NCBI GenBank assembly: GCA_023387985.1
Contig: JAEWHC010000003.1
Span: forward strand, 26,117 to 90,116
Direction: 5' to 3'
DNA: 64,000 nt
DNA from: Bacteroidota bacterium
Lineage (GTDB): Bacteria > Bacteroidota > Bacteroidia > Chitinophagales > Chitinophagaceae
The notes under the pieces: model-generated
Seen by the model: only the letters and a program-made list of their open reading frames with translations
The model's database searches: none
What the model was told of the DNA's origin: nothing
Made by a program: the position numbers and the translations under genes
In this document: piece after piece, positions 24,495 through 33,119 of the stretch
Numbering within the stretch: the stretch's first letter is position 1
Layout: every line of letters begins with the position of its first letter

Positions 24495-26042
24495 GTGAAC
24501 AAAGAACTTGTGATTAATGCTCATCCCCAGGGCGTGGACATTGCCTTGCTTGAGCAAAAAAAATTAGTGGAACTCCATCGCGAAGGTTCGGATGGTGTTT
24601 TTGGCGTTGGTGACCTTTACCTGGGAAAGGTAAAGAAACTTATGCCGGGCCTGAACGCGGCCTTTGTGGATGTAGGCTTTGAAAAAGACGCCTTTCTGCA
24701 TTATACAGATCTTAGCCCCTATGTACGGAGCCTGATCAAACTGACCACCATGTGCAAGGAATGGAAAGCCAACCATCCATTCGATTTTGAACGGTTTAAC
24801 CTTGAACCGGAAATTCTGAAAACCGGTAAAATCCATGAAGTCCTGAATGGCAAACCGGAAATCCTGGTCCAGATACTTAAAGAACCTATTGCGGCAAAAG
24901 GCCCACGCCTGAGTTGCGAAATCTCCCTTCCGGGCAGGTTTGTTGTGCTCACTCCTTTCAATGAAGTGATTGCGGTAAGCAAAAAAATACATGCCAGTGA
25001 AGAAAGGCGCCGCCTGCACCGGATCATTGAATCCATTAAACCTAAAAATTTCGGCGTAATCGTACGTACTGCGGCAGAAGGAAAAAACACTGCCGAGCTG
25101 CATGATGACCTGAACAACCTCATCGGCAAATGGAAACAGATCCAGTTGAATCTGAAGGGTGCCCAGGCCCCGAGTCGCATACTCAGCGAACAAAGCAAGA
25201 CGACCAGCCTCTTGCGCGACCTGCTGAGCCCGGATTTCAACCGCATTGTGGTAAATGACAAAACCCTTTACCAGGAAACGTACAATTACCTTCAACGCAT
25301 TGCACCGGATAAAAAGGATATTGTAACTTTTTATCAGAACGGGGCACCGATATTCGATAGTTTCGGCATTACGCGGCAGGTTAAATCGGCTTTTGGAAAG
25401 ACCGTAAGCATGCCGAGCGGAGCCTACCTGATCGTTGAGAATACCGAAGCCTTACACGTGATTGATGTGAACAGCGGGTACAAAAGCGCGACAAACAACC
25501 AGGAGGAAAACAGCCTGCAAACGAATCTTGAGGCAGCGGATGAGATTGCCCGCCAGCTGAGGCTGCGCGATCTTGGTGGCATTATCGTTGTGGATTTTAT
25601 CGACATGAAGCTTCCGGAAAATAAACGGAAAGTTTATGAAGCCATGGAAGCGGCCATGAAGAATGACAGGGCCCGGCACAGTTTGCTTCCCGTCAGCAAA
25701 TTCGGGCTGTTGCAGATCACGCGGCAACGCATGAAGCAGGAATTGAAAATTAAAACGGATGAAGTTTGCCCAAGCTGCGGCGGAAGTGGTAAAACGTCGA
25801 GTACATTGGTGCTAACCGACGAAATCAACAAAAACCTGGAATACCTGATGTCTCACGGTCATAAACAGCTCACCGTACTTGTGCATCCCATTATGGCAGC
25901 TTACCTCACCAAAGGATTTCCAAGCATACGTATGAACTGGAGTATTCAATACAAACGATGGATCGGTGTGAAAGAAAGCAATTCGCTGGCACTTGTTGAA
26001 TTCCGTTTTCTTGATAAAGACGGTGAAGAAATCAAGTTATGA
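24495..26042 (+). CDS. rng: Ribonuclease E/G family, RNase G
   Basis: 515 residues from GTG 24495 (VNKELVINAHPQGVDIALLE), the family N terminus; an ATG at 24471 adds eight unconserved residues. S1 RNA-binding domain ~30-125 (GDLYLGKVKKLMPGLNAAFVD, with YVRSL). The RNase domain has RRRLHRIIES, the metal site with ALHVIDVNSGYKS and VVDFIDMK, and the zinc-link CPSCGG (~430). The length is that of RNase G, with no RNase E degradosome tail. It processes rRNA and decays mRNA endonucleolytically. The last gene before a strong terminator. Confidence 0.92.
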   Translation: MNKELVINAHPQGVDIALLEQKKLVELHREGSDGVFGVGDLYLGKVKKLMPGLNAAFVDVGFEKDAFLHYTDLSPYVRSLIKLTTMCKEWKANHPFDFERFNLEPEILKTGKIHEVLNGKPEILVQILKEPIAAKGPRLSCEISLPGRFVVLTPFNEVIAVSKKIHASEERRRLHRIIESIKPKNFGVIVRTAAEGKNTAELHDDLNNLIGKWKQIQLNLKGAQAPSRILSEQSKTTSLLRDLLSPDFNRIVVNDKTLYQETYNYLQRIAPDKKDIVTFYQNGAPIFDSFGITRQVKSAFGKTVSMPSGAYLIVENTEALHVIDVNSGYKSATNNQEENSLQTNLEAADEIARQLRLRDLGGIIVVDFIDMKLPENKRKVYEAMEAAMKNDRARHSLLPVSKFGLLQITRQRMKQELKIKTDEVCPSCGGSGKTSSTLVLTDEINKNLEYLMSHGHKQLTVLVHPIMAAYLTKGFPSIRMNWSIQYKRWIGVKESNSLALVEFRFLDKDGEEIKL

Positions 26043-26062
26043 TCTCAGCCTAAAAAATTCAG

Positions 26063-26090
26063 TGGCCGGTTGCATCCGGCCATTTTTATT
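26063..26090 (+). terminator. Terminator of rng
   Basis: TGGCCGG (26063-26069) with CCGGCCA (26076-26082), then TTTTTATTT. Confidence 0.85.
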
Positions 26091-26134
26091 TCAACTGATC
26101 AGGTCCTCATTATTACCCAGGATCTGCCTCTCCT

Positions 26135-26662
26135 CTAGCCTATCCTTCTTTTCCGGGTTGACCTGAAGAGCATTTCGGTAACCAGGATCAACAGCAGGCT
26201 AATGAGCGTACTCATGAAAACTTTTTGCAGGTAGTACCAGAAATTACCGAAATACATCCATTCAATCAGTACAACCCAACTGTGGTGAATAATGGTAAGG
26301 ATGACCACCATAATAAAATAAGCGGAGAAACCCATGCTTCCCACCCCGGGGGTTCCGGTTTTAAGATCCCGTGTATCCTTAGGTACGAGTAAACTGATGA
26401 GGGGGCCCCGGAAAAACGCAACCCAAAGCGCTGCAGACGCATGCAGACCAGGAGTTTTGGTAAACAGGTCCACAGCAAAACCAAGAACAAAGCCCCAAAT
26501 GAGAACTGCCATTTTATTGTGAGTAAAAGGCAGCCAGATCAGGAAAAGGAAATAGAGATATGGCGTAATGGTACGATGCAAAGGCGGAAGATTACTCAAA
26601 ATGAGCCCCTGAACGCCTACGAAGAGTAGAAACCGCAATATCGATTTTACCGGATCACTCAT
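26135..26662 (-). CDS. mreD: Rod shape-determining protein MreD
   Basis: 175 residues, almost entirely membrane helices (~5 segments, e.g. SILRFLLFVGVQGLILSNL, WGFVLGFAVDLFTK, GFSAYFIMVVILTI, STLISLLLILVTEMLF). Its position after mreC (4-base overlap) and the GFAVDLF motif identify it. It anchors the elongasome in the inner membrane. No mrdA or rodA follows as in many Bacteroidota; instead rng converges on it. Confidence 0.88.
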   Translation of the reverse strand: MSDPVKSILRFLLFVGVQGLILSNLPPLHRTITPYLYFLFLIWLPFTHNKMAVLIWGFVLGFAVDLFTKTPGLHASAALWVAFFRGPLISLLVPKDTRDLKTGTPGVGSMGFSAYFIMVVILTIIHHSWVVLIEWMYFGNFWYYLQKVFMSTLISLLLILVTEMLFRSTRKRRIG

Positions 26663-27519
26663 AATTCTTCTTTTGCCTTTTTTATTCTGCGTTCTATTTC
26701 CTGCTGTTCTTTAATAAAGCTATTCTCGATCACATCAACATAATCCAGGGCATGAAAATTTGTAGCCGGCTTTATTTGGAGCAGGTAATTATTGAACCCT
26801 TGTTGTTTGCCTATTTCTGCAACGGTGCCAACCATTAATCCCGGAGGAAAGTTTATACTGATATTGCTGGTCAGTACGGTATCGCCCACAACTACCTTTG
26901 CTGATTGCGGTATGCCTTTCAATTGCAACAATCCGGCATTGCGCCCATCCCATTCCAATATGCCATTATGCCCGGTATTTTTCATGCGCACACTTGTGGC
27001 ATTTTTACGGTGAAGCATGCTCATTACAATGGCCATATTGTCGCTAACATCGGTAACTACCCCTACGATTCCATTGGGGCCAACCACAGCCATTTGCGGT
27101 TCAACACCCTGGCGTGATCCCCGCTGAATGGTAATAAAATTCGCCTGGCTGTTGACAGAGTTATTTACTACGCGGGCTTTGCGCCAAAAATATTTACGAA
27201 CTGTTGGAACGGAATCGATCAGGGCTGTGTCGGAAACGATATGCCCGGTGGTGTCCACACTTACAAAATTTTGCCCGAGCAGGTTACGGAGACGGTTGTT
27301 TTCTTCGGAAAGCGCTTTATTTTTTGCAACAAGACCGAAATACTGGGTAACGGTTCCTGTCCATTTATTCAGGTGTCCGGTAACTTCATAGCTCCAGCTC
27401 ATCCACCGGGCCTGGTGGCTTTTGTTGTATTGTACCAACAGGTAAAGACTGAGCACCTGCAATATGATGAACAGCAGGAAAACCCTGAATCTTTTCAATA
27501 ACAAAATGAAATTACGCAT
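26659..27519 (-). CDS. mreC: Rod shape-determining protein MreC
   Basis: 286 residues: N-terminal membrane helix (~10-28, FRVFLLFIILQVLSLYLLV), coiled coil (~60-85, NKALSEENNRLRNLLGQ) and the periplasmic beta-barrel domain with FITIQRGSRQGVEPQMAVVG, GVVTDVSDNMAIVMSMLH and SINFPPGLMVGTV. It links MreB filaments to peptidoglycan synthesis. 89 bases after mreB; overlaps mreD by 4 bases. Confidence 0.92.
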   Translation of the reverse strand: MRNFILLLKRFRVFLLFIILQVLSLYLLVQYNKSHQARWMSWSYEVTGHLNKWTGTVTQYFGLVAKNKALSEENNRLRNLLGQNFVSVDTTGHIVSDTALIDSVPTVRKYFWRKARVVNNSVNSQANFITIQRGSRQGVEPQMAVVGPNGIVGVVTDVSDNMAIVMSMLHRKNATSVRMKNTGHNGILEWDGRNAGLLQLKGIPQSAKVVVGDTVLTSNISINFPPGLMVGTVAEIGKQQGFNNYLLQIKPATNFHALDYVDVIENSFIKEQQEIERRIKKAKEEL

Positions 27520-27608
27520 AGCGTTTCGGCCCGATTTTCAATGTTAGCCTGTCAACCCGGTTTGCTTACCCATTTCCTGCAAAAGAACAACAATTCTGGC
27601 TGCCGGCC

Positions 27609-28634
27609 TTAGCGCATGATAAATGGATACCTGTCGTAATGTTTTAAGGCAAGACCGGTACCTTTCACCACGCTTTTCAACGGGTCTTCGGCAATATGTA
27701 CCGGCAGTTTGATCTTATTGCTGAGACGCTTATCCAACCCCCTGAGTAACGCCCCACCGCCGGTGAGGTATAAACCACGACGGTAGATGTCTGCGGCAAG
27801 TTCAGGAGGTGTACTCTCCAGGGCTTTCAGGATAGCTTCTTCAATTTTGAAGACACTTTTATCGAGCGCATCCGCTATTTCCTGGTAACTCACCATGATC
27901 TGTTTGGGAATACCTGTTACCAGGTCACGCCCATTTACCGGGAAATCATCTGGCGGGTCCTCAATATCTTTCATGGCGGCGCCTATCTGGATTTTGATCT
28001 GCTCGGCAGTACGCTCACCAATCAGCAAACTGTGAAACCGGCGCAGGGCTTCCATAATGTCCGCGGTAAATTCATCACCGGCAATCCTGATGCTTTGATC
28101 ACAAACAATACCTGCGAGAGCAATCACAGTGATTCCTGTGGTACCCCCGCCAATATCAATGATCATATTTCCATCAGGCTCTTCCACATCTATGCCTATA
28201 CCCAGGGCAGCGGCCATGGGTTCATGGATCAGGTAAACTTCTTTGGCCCCGGCTTGTTCCGCGCTGTCGCGAACCGCACGTTTTTCTACTTCGGTAATGC
28301 TGCTCGGAATACAAATCATCATTCGCCAGCTCGGGGGGAATAACGGTTTGCGTGGATAGATCTTTTTGATCATTTCCCGGATCATCAGTTCCGCGGCGTT
28401 GAAATCCGCGATCACACCATCTTTCAATGGGCGTACAGTACGGATGCTGTCATGCGTTTTCTCGTGCATCAGGAGGGCTTTTTTGCCCACAGCAAGTACA
28501 GTTTTTGGATTATTTCTATCGAGGGCAACAATGCTCGGCTCATTTACCACCACCTCATCGTGATGGATAATCAGGGTATTGGCCGTACCCAGATCAATCG
28601 CAACTTCTTGCGTAAAAAAATTAAAAAGTCCCAT
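27609..28634 (-). CDS. mreB: Rod shape-determining protein MreB
   Basis: 341-residue bacterial actin. The nucleotide-binding signatures are IDLGTANTLI (phosphate 1), IDIGGGTTGITVIA (phosphate 2) and LTGGGALLRGLD (adenosine). The sequence also has IPSSITEVEKRAVRDSAEQA and VYLIHEPMAAALG, standard in MreB. It polymerises under the membrane and directs lateral wall growth. First gene of mreBCD on the minus strand; promoter presumably in the 342-base gap upstream. Confidence 0.96.
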   Translation of the reverse strand: MGLFNFFTQEVAIDLGTANTLIIHHDEVVVNEPSIVALDRNNPKTVLAVGKKALLMHEKTHDSIRTVRPLKDGVIADFNAAELMIREMIKKIYPRKPLFPPSWRMMICIPSSITEVEKRAVRDSAEQAGAKEVYLIHEPMAAALGIGIDVEEPDGNMIIDIGGGTTGITVIALAGIVCDQSIRIAGDEFTADIMEALRRFHSLLIGERTAEQIKIQIGAAMKDIEDPPDDFPVNGRDLVTGIPKQIMVSYQEIADALDKSVFKIEEAILKALESTPPELAADIYRRGLYLTGGGALLRGLDKRLSNKIKLPVHIAEDPLKSVVKGTGLALKHYDRYPFIMR

Positions 28635-28976
28635 TAAACACTACTCTCCAAACGGTTTTTTGATTCTGGCAAATTTGAGTCAATATATCAAGAATACAAA
28701 ACGCAGATTGCAAAAATAAATTATAACTTACTGCAATAACTTAAATTCCTCAGGCTGTTTTGCATCAACCAGGAAAAATGATCATAAGCGCTGCTGAAAA
28801 ATTCTTTAGAACATAGCCTGACCATTATAACCTTTAGCCTTCCACCTAAAAGAAGGTTTTCAAAAATATAGGGCCGTATTCTTTACATTTTTATCCCCGG
28901 CGAACCAAATCACCGGGCAAGCAAATATGGACTTTGCCTGGAGCGTTTGCAGATTTGCCGGATGCAAACTGAAAGG
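28635..28976. other. Gene-free promoter region between mreB and the APH gene
   Basis: 342 AT-rich bases upstream of mreB and downstream of the APH-fold gene, both on the minus strand. On the minus strand TATTCTTG (near 28690) is a possible -7 element for mreB. A small hairpin CCTT/AAGG lies around 28836-28858. No open frame of interest. Confidence 0.4.
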
Positions 28977-29999
28977 TCAATTTTTTGCCAGCAGTTGCAA
29001 TGCCCTGAACTGATTGGCCGCACGATCAAAATTGTGGTTTTCGTATTCGGTACGGTAATAGGTGTCGCCATTTAAAAAATCAGCAAGAAAACGGATACCC
29101 TGCATATACAATAATATTTGCCCGGCATAAGGCATAGCTTCCTTTTCCTCTTTTGACCATGCGCCATCGCTGGCTTCAAGATAACCGGCTGTAAGCGCTT
29201 TGAGCAGGTTTTGTTGAATTTCAAGGTCTTCGATGTGCTTATGGTTTTCATCGTGACTTGGCACCATACTGCGTATCATATCACCAAGGTCACTGTAAAA
29301 AAGACCCGGCTGGGTGGTATCAAAGTCAATCGGGCAGATCAGTTCGCCTGTTCCGGTATGGAACAAAATATTGGAAGGCTTACAATCGTGGTGCAAAATA
29401 TGCCTGCGAAATTGCTGCGGGTTGGCCACGCAGGTATCATATAGTTTAAGCAGGTGGCTGAAATCATCACAGATATCCAGGAGCGGGGCAGCCATCTCAA
29501 GCCGGCTCGTCTTTGCCGTGCTTTTTGCTTCCACCAATTGATCGGCTCTCAGAGCAAGATCGTGAAACCCCGGCAGAATGGTTTGTAGCGTAGCGCTGGA
29601 ATTGCTCAATAACCGCGTAAAATTGCCGAAGCAACGGGCAGTGGTAAATGCCAGGTCTTCTGTAAGCTTTTCCTGTGGTATCGTACTGTTTTCAACAAAA
29701 GTTATGCAACGGTAAACGTCTTCTCCAGCTTCAAAAAGCAAGCGGCCATCCGTGGTCTTTACAATCGAAGGAAAATCGGTATAGTGCGGTTTCAAAACAG
29801 GCGTTATTTCCTCAAAATTCTCCTGGATTTTTTGCGGCTCTTTAAATATGGAGGTATTGATCCGCTGCAGGATAAAACGACGGCCATTTTTAGCGGTCAA
29901 CGTCCAGGTGCGGTTAATTAACCCATTCACAAGCGGTTCAGCTTTTTCCACATCAATTCCAAACTGTGCGCCCAGATCAAATAAATCTTCGGTTTGCAT
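28977..29999 (-). CDS. APH-fold phosphotransferase (small-molecule kinase)
   Basis: 340 residues of the aminoglycoside phosphotransferase/choline kinase fold. The N lobe has the lysine-equivalent strand RRFILQRINTSIF; the catalytic loop is HILHHDCKPSNILFH (HxDxxxxN) and the metal site is ICPIDFDTTQPG. The pattern resembles N-acetylhexosamine kinase-like proteins and other sugar or choline kinases more than antibiotic kinases; the substrate is not predictable. Cytoplasmic. Stands alone; divergent from rpoN across 274 bases. Confidence 0.82.
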   Translation of the reverse strand: MQTEDLFDLGAQFGIDVEKAEPLVNGLINRTWTLTAKNGRRFILQRINTSIFKEPQKIQENFEEITPVLKPHYTDFPSIVKTTDGRLLFEAGEDVYRCITFVENSTIPQEKLTEDLAFTTARCFGNFTRLLSNSSATLQTILPGFHDLALRADQLVEAKSTAKTSRLEMAAPLLDICDDFSHLLKLYDTCVANPQQFRRHILHHDCKPSNILFHTGTGELICPIDFDTTQPGLFYSDLGDMIRSMVPSHDENHKHIEDLEIQQNLLKALTAGYLEASDGAWSKEEKEAMPYAGQILLYMQGIRFLADFLNGDTYYRTEYENHNFDRAANQFRALQLLAKN

Positions 30000-30273
30000 A
30001 TTATTCCCTCTTTAAGTAGTTGAAAACAAATCTGTAAAATTAATCCATCCACCGGGAAATAATAGCCGCGGAGCTAAAAACCTGGAGTAAAATGTACCTT
30101 AGGAAGGAACATTTACGGAAAATGAACAGGCGTGACAAAAACCAATAAAATGGGGGGAATGATTATAACATTACAATTTTCATGCCAAACATATATTTTT
30201 TAAAAGAATTTGATGAATTTTCAATATCTATTCTTTAGATTTGCTTCAGATCAAACTAAATCCATATATTTCT

Positions 30274-31776
30274 ATGAGACAGGGCCTCAGGCAGGTACAA
30301 AAACAACAGCTCAAACTTCTACCCCAACAGATTCAGTTGATGAAGCTTCTCCAGATCCCGGCGGCCAATCTTGAGGACCGGATCAAAGACGAGATGGAAG
30401 AAAATCCTGCTCTTGAAATGGGAGAGGATAATGCTGAGGAAAACAATCAGCAGGAAGAAACGCGTGAAGTGGAAGCAGAAACCGAAACAACAGAAAGCAC
30501 CCTGGAATTAGAAGATCATGATCCTTTTGACCGCCTGGATACTTATGACCAGCCTGATTTTGATCCGGAGGACGATATCCCCGATTACCAGACCCGCGAT
30601 TTGAATTATGGCCAAACCGAAGAACGTCAAGCCGCACCTATCCGTTATGAAAATAATCTCTATGATGTTCTTCGCCGACAAATGGGCATGCTTGAATTAA
30701 GTGACCACCAGTTGGTGATTGCCGAGCAGCTTGTGGGCAGTATTGATGAGGATGGATATTTACGGCGTGAAATGGCATCAATCGTGGATGATCTCGCCTT
30801 TCGCCAAAACATCCTTACCTCTGATGCCGAAGTGGAACAGTTGCTGAAAATGATCCAGGAAACTTTTGATCCTGCCGGCATTGGTGCCCGCGATCTGCAG
30901 GAATGCCTGGTATTGCAATTGCGCCGCAAAAAACAGGAAGGAAAAGATGTGGACCTGGCCCTTGAAACCATGGAACGCTATTTTGAGGAATTCACCAAAA
31001 AACATTACGAAAAAATACAACGCGGCCTTGGAATAGATGAGGAGCACCTCAGGGAAGTCATGAATCAACTCATCAACCTGAATCCTAAGCCCGGTGGTGG
31101 TGTAGGTGATGCCGGCAGAACAGAAAATTACGTTATTCCGGATTTCTTTATTGAAAACCAGAATGGCAAGTTGCACCTTACGCTACACAACCGCAATGCT
31201 CCCGAATTACGCATCAGCAGCGATTACCGCGAGATGATGCGCGAATATGAAAGAGGCAGCAAAAAAAACAAACAGCAGAAAGAAGCCTTGTTGTTCATCA
31301 AACAAAAAATAGATGCCGCCAAATGGTTCATTGACATTATCAAACAGCGTCATGATACCCTGTATCGCAGCATGCACGCCATCATGATGCATCAGAAAGA
31401 TTTCTTTTTGACGGGTGATGAAACCAATCTGCGGCCGATGATTCTGAAAGATATTGCTGATGTAACCGAATTGGATATCAGTACCATCAGCCGTGTGGCC
31501 AACAGCAAATTTGTTCAGACAGAATTCGGCATGTTCCGCCTCAAATTCTTTTTCAGTGAAAGCCTGAGTACCGATAGCGGCGAAGAGGTGAGCACCCGTG
31601 AGGTGAAGAAAATACTCAGTGATATTGTGGATGGCGAAGACAAATCAAAGCCACTCAGCGATGAGCATCTTACCGAGCAATTGCAGGAAAGAGGATACAA
31701 TATCGCACGACGTACGGTGGCCAAATACCGCGAACAATTGAATATTCCGGTAGCTCGTTTGCGCAAAGAGCTCTAG
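30274..31776 (+). CDS. rpoN: RNA polymerase sigma-54 factor RpoN
   Basis: 500 residues from ATG 30274 (MRQGLRQVQKQQLKLLPQQI); a TTG at 30241 is in frame but the family starts near the chosen ATG. Region I is Gln/Leu-rich (LKLLPQQIQLMKLLQIP, then ENPALE). An acidic region II follows (~40-120). The core-binding and -12 domains include VTELDISTISRVANSKFVQTEF. The RpoN box ARRTVAKYRE is at the C terminus. It directs activator-dependent promoters. A membrane protein gene starts 16 bases after the stop, with its own promoter element. Confidence 0.95.
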   Translation: MRQGLRQVQKQQLKLLPQQIQLMKLLQIPAANLEDRIKDEMEENPALEMGEDNAEENNQQEETREVEAETETTESTLELEDHDPFDRLDTYDQPDFDPEDDIPDYQTRDLNYGQTEERQAAPIRYENNLYDVLRRQMGMLELSDHQLVIAEQLVGSIDEDGYLRREMASIVDDLAFRQNILTSDAEVEQLLKMIQETFDPAGIGARDLQECLVLQLRRKKQEGKDVDLALETMERYFEEFTKKHYEKIQRGLGIDEEHLREVMNQLINLNPKPGGGVGDAGRTENYVIPDFFIENQNGKLHLTLHNRNAPELRISSDYREMMREYERGSKKNKQQKEALLFIKQKIDAAKWFIDIIKQRHDTLYRSMHAIMMHQKDFFLTGDETNLRPMILKDIADVTELDISTISRVANSKFVQTEFGMFRLKFFFSESLSTDSGEEVSTREVKKILSDIVDGEDKSKPLSDEHLTEQLQERGYNIARRTVAKYREQLNIPVARLRKEL

Positions 31777-31780
31777 TCGC

Positions 31781-31788
31781 TATTTTTG
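31781..31788 (+). promoter_or_regulatory. -7 promoter element between rpoN and the PAP2-like gene
   Basis: TATTTTTG, matching TAnnTTTG, lies 4 bases before the ATG at 31793 and 4 bases after the rpoN stop. Possible leaderless internal promoter. Confidence 0.5.
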
Positions 31789-31792
31789 CCTT

Positions 31793-32467
31793 ATGCCATT
31801 AGTTACCAACAGGGCCGATGATATTGTTGTATTCAGCCCCGTCGCAGAACCGGTGAAAATGCTGGCCCGCTTTTTCAGCTGGATCTTTCATCCCCTTTAT
31901 ATTCCATTATTTGTTTCCTGGCTCATCATTTTCAAACATCCTGTTTACCGCCTGTTCCTCGATGCAGATATTCAAATCAGGATTTTTGCAATGGTGGGCA
32001 TCAATACAGTATTGTTTCCTGCTGCCGTTATTTTCCTGTTGTGGCGGCTGGGTTTTGCCCCCAATATTTTCCTGCAAACCCGCCGCGACCGTATCATTCC
32101 GCTCATTATTTCCATCATTTTTTATTTCTGGGCTTTCTGGGTAGCCCGCAACCTGGATTATCTGCCCCGCATACTGGAAATGTGGCTGCTTGGTGTTTTC
32201 CTGGCAAGTTGCTTTGCCATGATGCTGAATATTTTTATGAAGATAAGTTTGCACGCAATCGGGATGGGCGGCTTACTGGCATTTATGGTCATCAGCCTTT
32301 TTACGCAGATGTACTGGCCCTTTAATTGGGTAATGGCATCTCTTTTTATCAGTGGCTTAACGGCAAGCAGCAGGCTTGCCCTTGGCAAGCACAGGCCCGT
32401 TGAAATTTATACCGGCTTTTTAGGCGGCATACTGGCTCAGCTTGCATCATGGGCTATAACAGCTTAA
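31793..32467 (+). CDS. PAP2-like membrane protein
   Basis: 224 residues with five to six membrane helices. The last third has SSRLALGKHRPVEIYTGFLGG, close to the PAP2 phosphatase motif 3 (SRxxxxxHxxxDxxxG), and RRDRIIPL resembles motif 1. Motif 2 (PSGH) is only loosely matched by SLHAIGMGG, so catalysis is uncertain; it may be a degenerate lipid phosphatase or a structural relative. It follows rpoN in the same direction, an arrangement seen in other Bacteroidota. Inner membrane; role unknown. Confidence 0.65.
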   Translation: MPLVTNRADDIVVFSPVAEPVKMLARFFSWIFHPLYIPLFVSWLIIFKHPVYRLFLDADIQIRIFAMVGINTVLFPAAVIFLLWRLGFAPNIFLQTRRDRIIPLIISIIFYFWAFWVARNLDYLPRILEMWLLGVFLASCFAMMLNIFMKISLHAIGMGGLLAFMVISLFTQMYWPFNWVMASLFISGLTASSRLALGKHRPVEIYTGFLGGILAQLASWAITA

Positions 32468-32507
32468 GCTGTTAAAGAATAAGGTCTTAAAAACTATGAA
32501 AAACCGA

Positions 32508-32804
32508 TCATGCTGATGAAGTCAGTGCTTTGGCGATCTGGCCTTCGAGACGGTCGAATCCATCCTGCAGATCAGCTTCCATCAACGCTTTGCTTAGTTC
32601 AGCGCTACTTTCAGTGGCAAACCATAACAATACCATGGCCACATAATCCTGCATATCTTTTCCGGCATATTGCACTTTAAATTCAGTGATCTTATCGTTC
32701 AAAAATTTAGCCGCTTTCCGGGTCGTTTCTTCTTTGTCCGCACTTACTTTTATCCGGTAGGTGCGGTCGGCAATGATGAGTGATACAGGTATTAGGTTCT
32801 CCAT
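32508..32804 (-). CDS. zapA: Cell division protein ZapA
   Basis: 98 residues. The N-terminal globular part has VSLIIADRTYRIKVSADKEE, then RKAAKFLNDKITEFK, and a C-terminal coiled coil (~60-95). This is the ZapA pattern; ZapA bundles FtsZ protofilaments at the division site. It is 9 bases after the coiled-coil gene and downstream of pheT, the standard Bacteroidota neighbourhood. It converges with the PAP2-like gene, and I see no room for the 6S RNA often found beyond zapA in this phylum. Confidence 0.88.
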   Translation of the reverse strand: MENLIPVSLIIADRTYRIKVSADKEETTRKAAKFLNDKITEFKVQYAGKDMQDYVAMVLLWFATESSAELSKALMEADLQDGFDRLEGQIAKALTSSA

Positions 32805-32813
32805 GTAGTCGAA

Positions 32814-33107
32814 TTAAGTATGGTTGAGGTGAGCAATCACTTCATCAATGTCTTTAATGTATTGCTGGATCTTCCGGGCAAATTCATTTCGGCTTTTTTC
32901 ATCATGTTCCAGAGACAGCGTTTTTACCACATCAAGTTGCTGCTGCAGGTCCTGCACATGAATTTCCGCACGGGCAAGTTTTTCACGGCTTTCTTCCAGG
33001 ACCGTTTTCAGGCGTTCATTTTCCCGACCTTTTGCTTCAATCTGTTTTTGCAACTGAACCATCATCTGGCCAAGTTCCTGGAAACGGGTGATTGCATCTT
33101 TTGGCAT
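32814..33107 (-). CDS. Small coiled-coil protein between pheT and zapA
   Basis: 97 residues, nearly all predicted coiled coil from ~15 to 85, with heptad-rich KQIEAKGRENERLKTVLEES and QDLQQQLDVVK. No signal or membrane segment. It sits between pheT (12 bases) and zapA (9 bases). Given its position and form, a ZapB-like or other division-associated coiled coil is possible but inferred. Function not known. Confidence 0.75.
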   Translation of the reverse strand: MPKDAITRFQELGQMMVQLQKQIEAKGRENERLKTVLEESREKLARAEIHVQDLQQQLDVVKTLSLEHDEKSRNEFARKIQQYIKDIDEVIAHLNHT

Positions 33108-33119
33108 GAATAATTCATT

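Noticed and set aside
24564..25295. 243-codon minus-strand frame inside rng
   Set aside because: Antisense shadow of a highly conserved gene; lacks signal or domain features.
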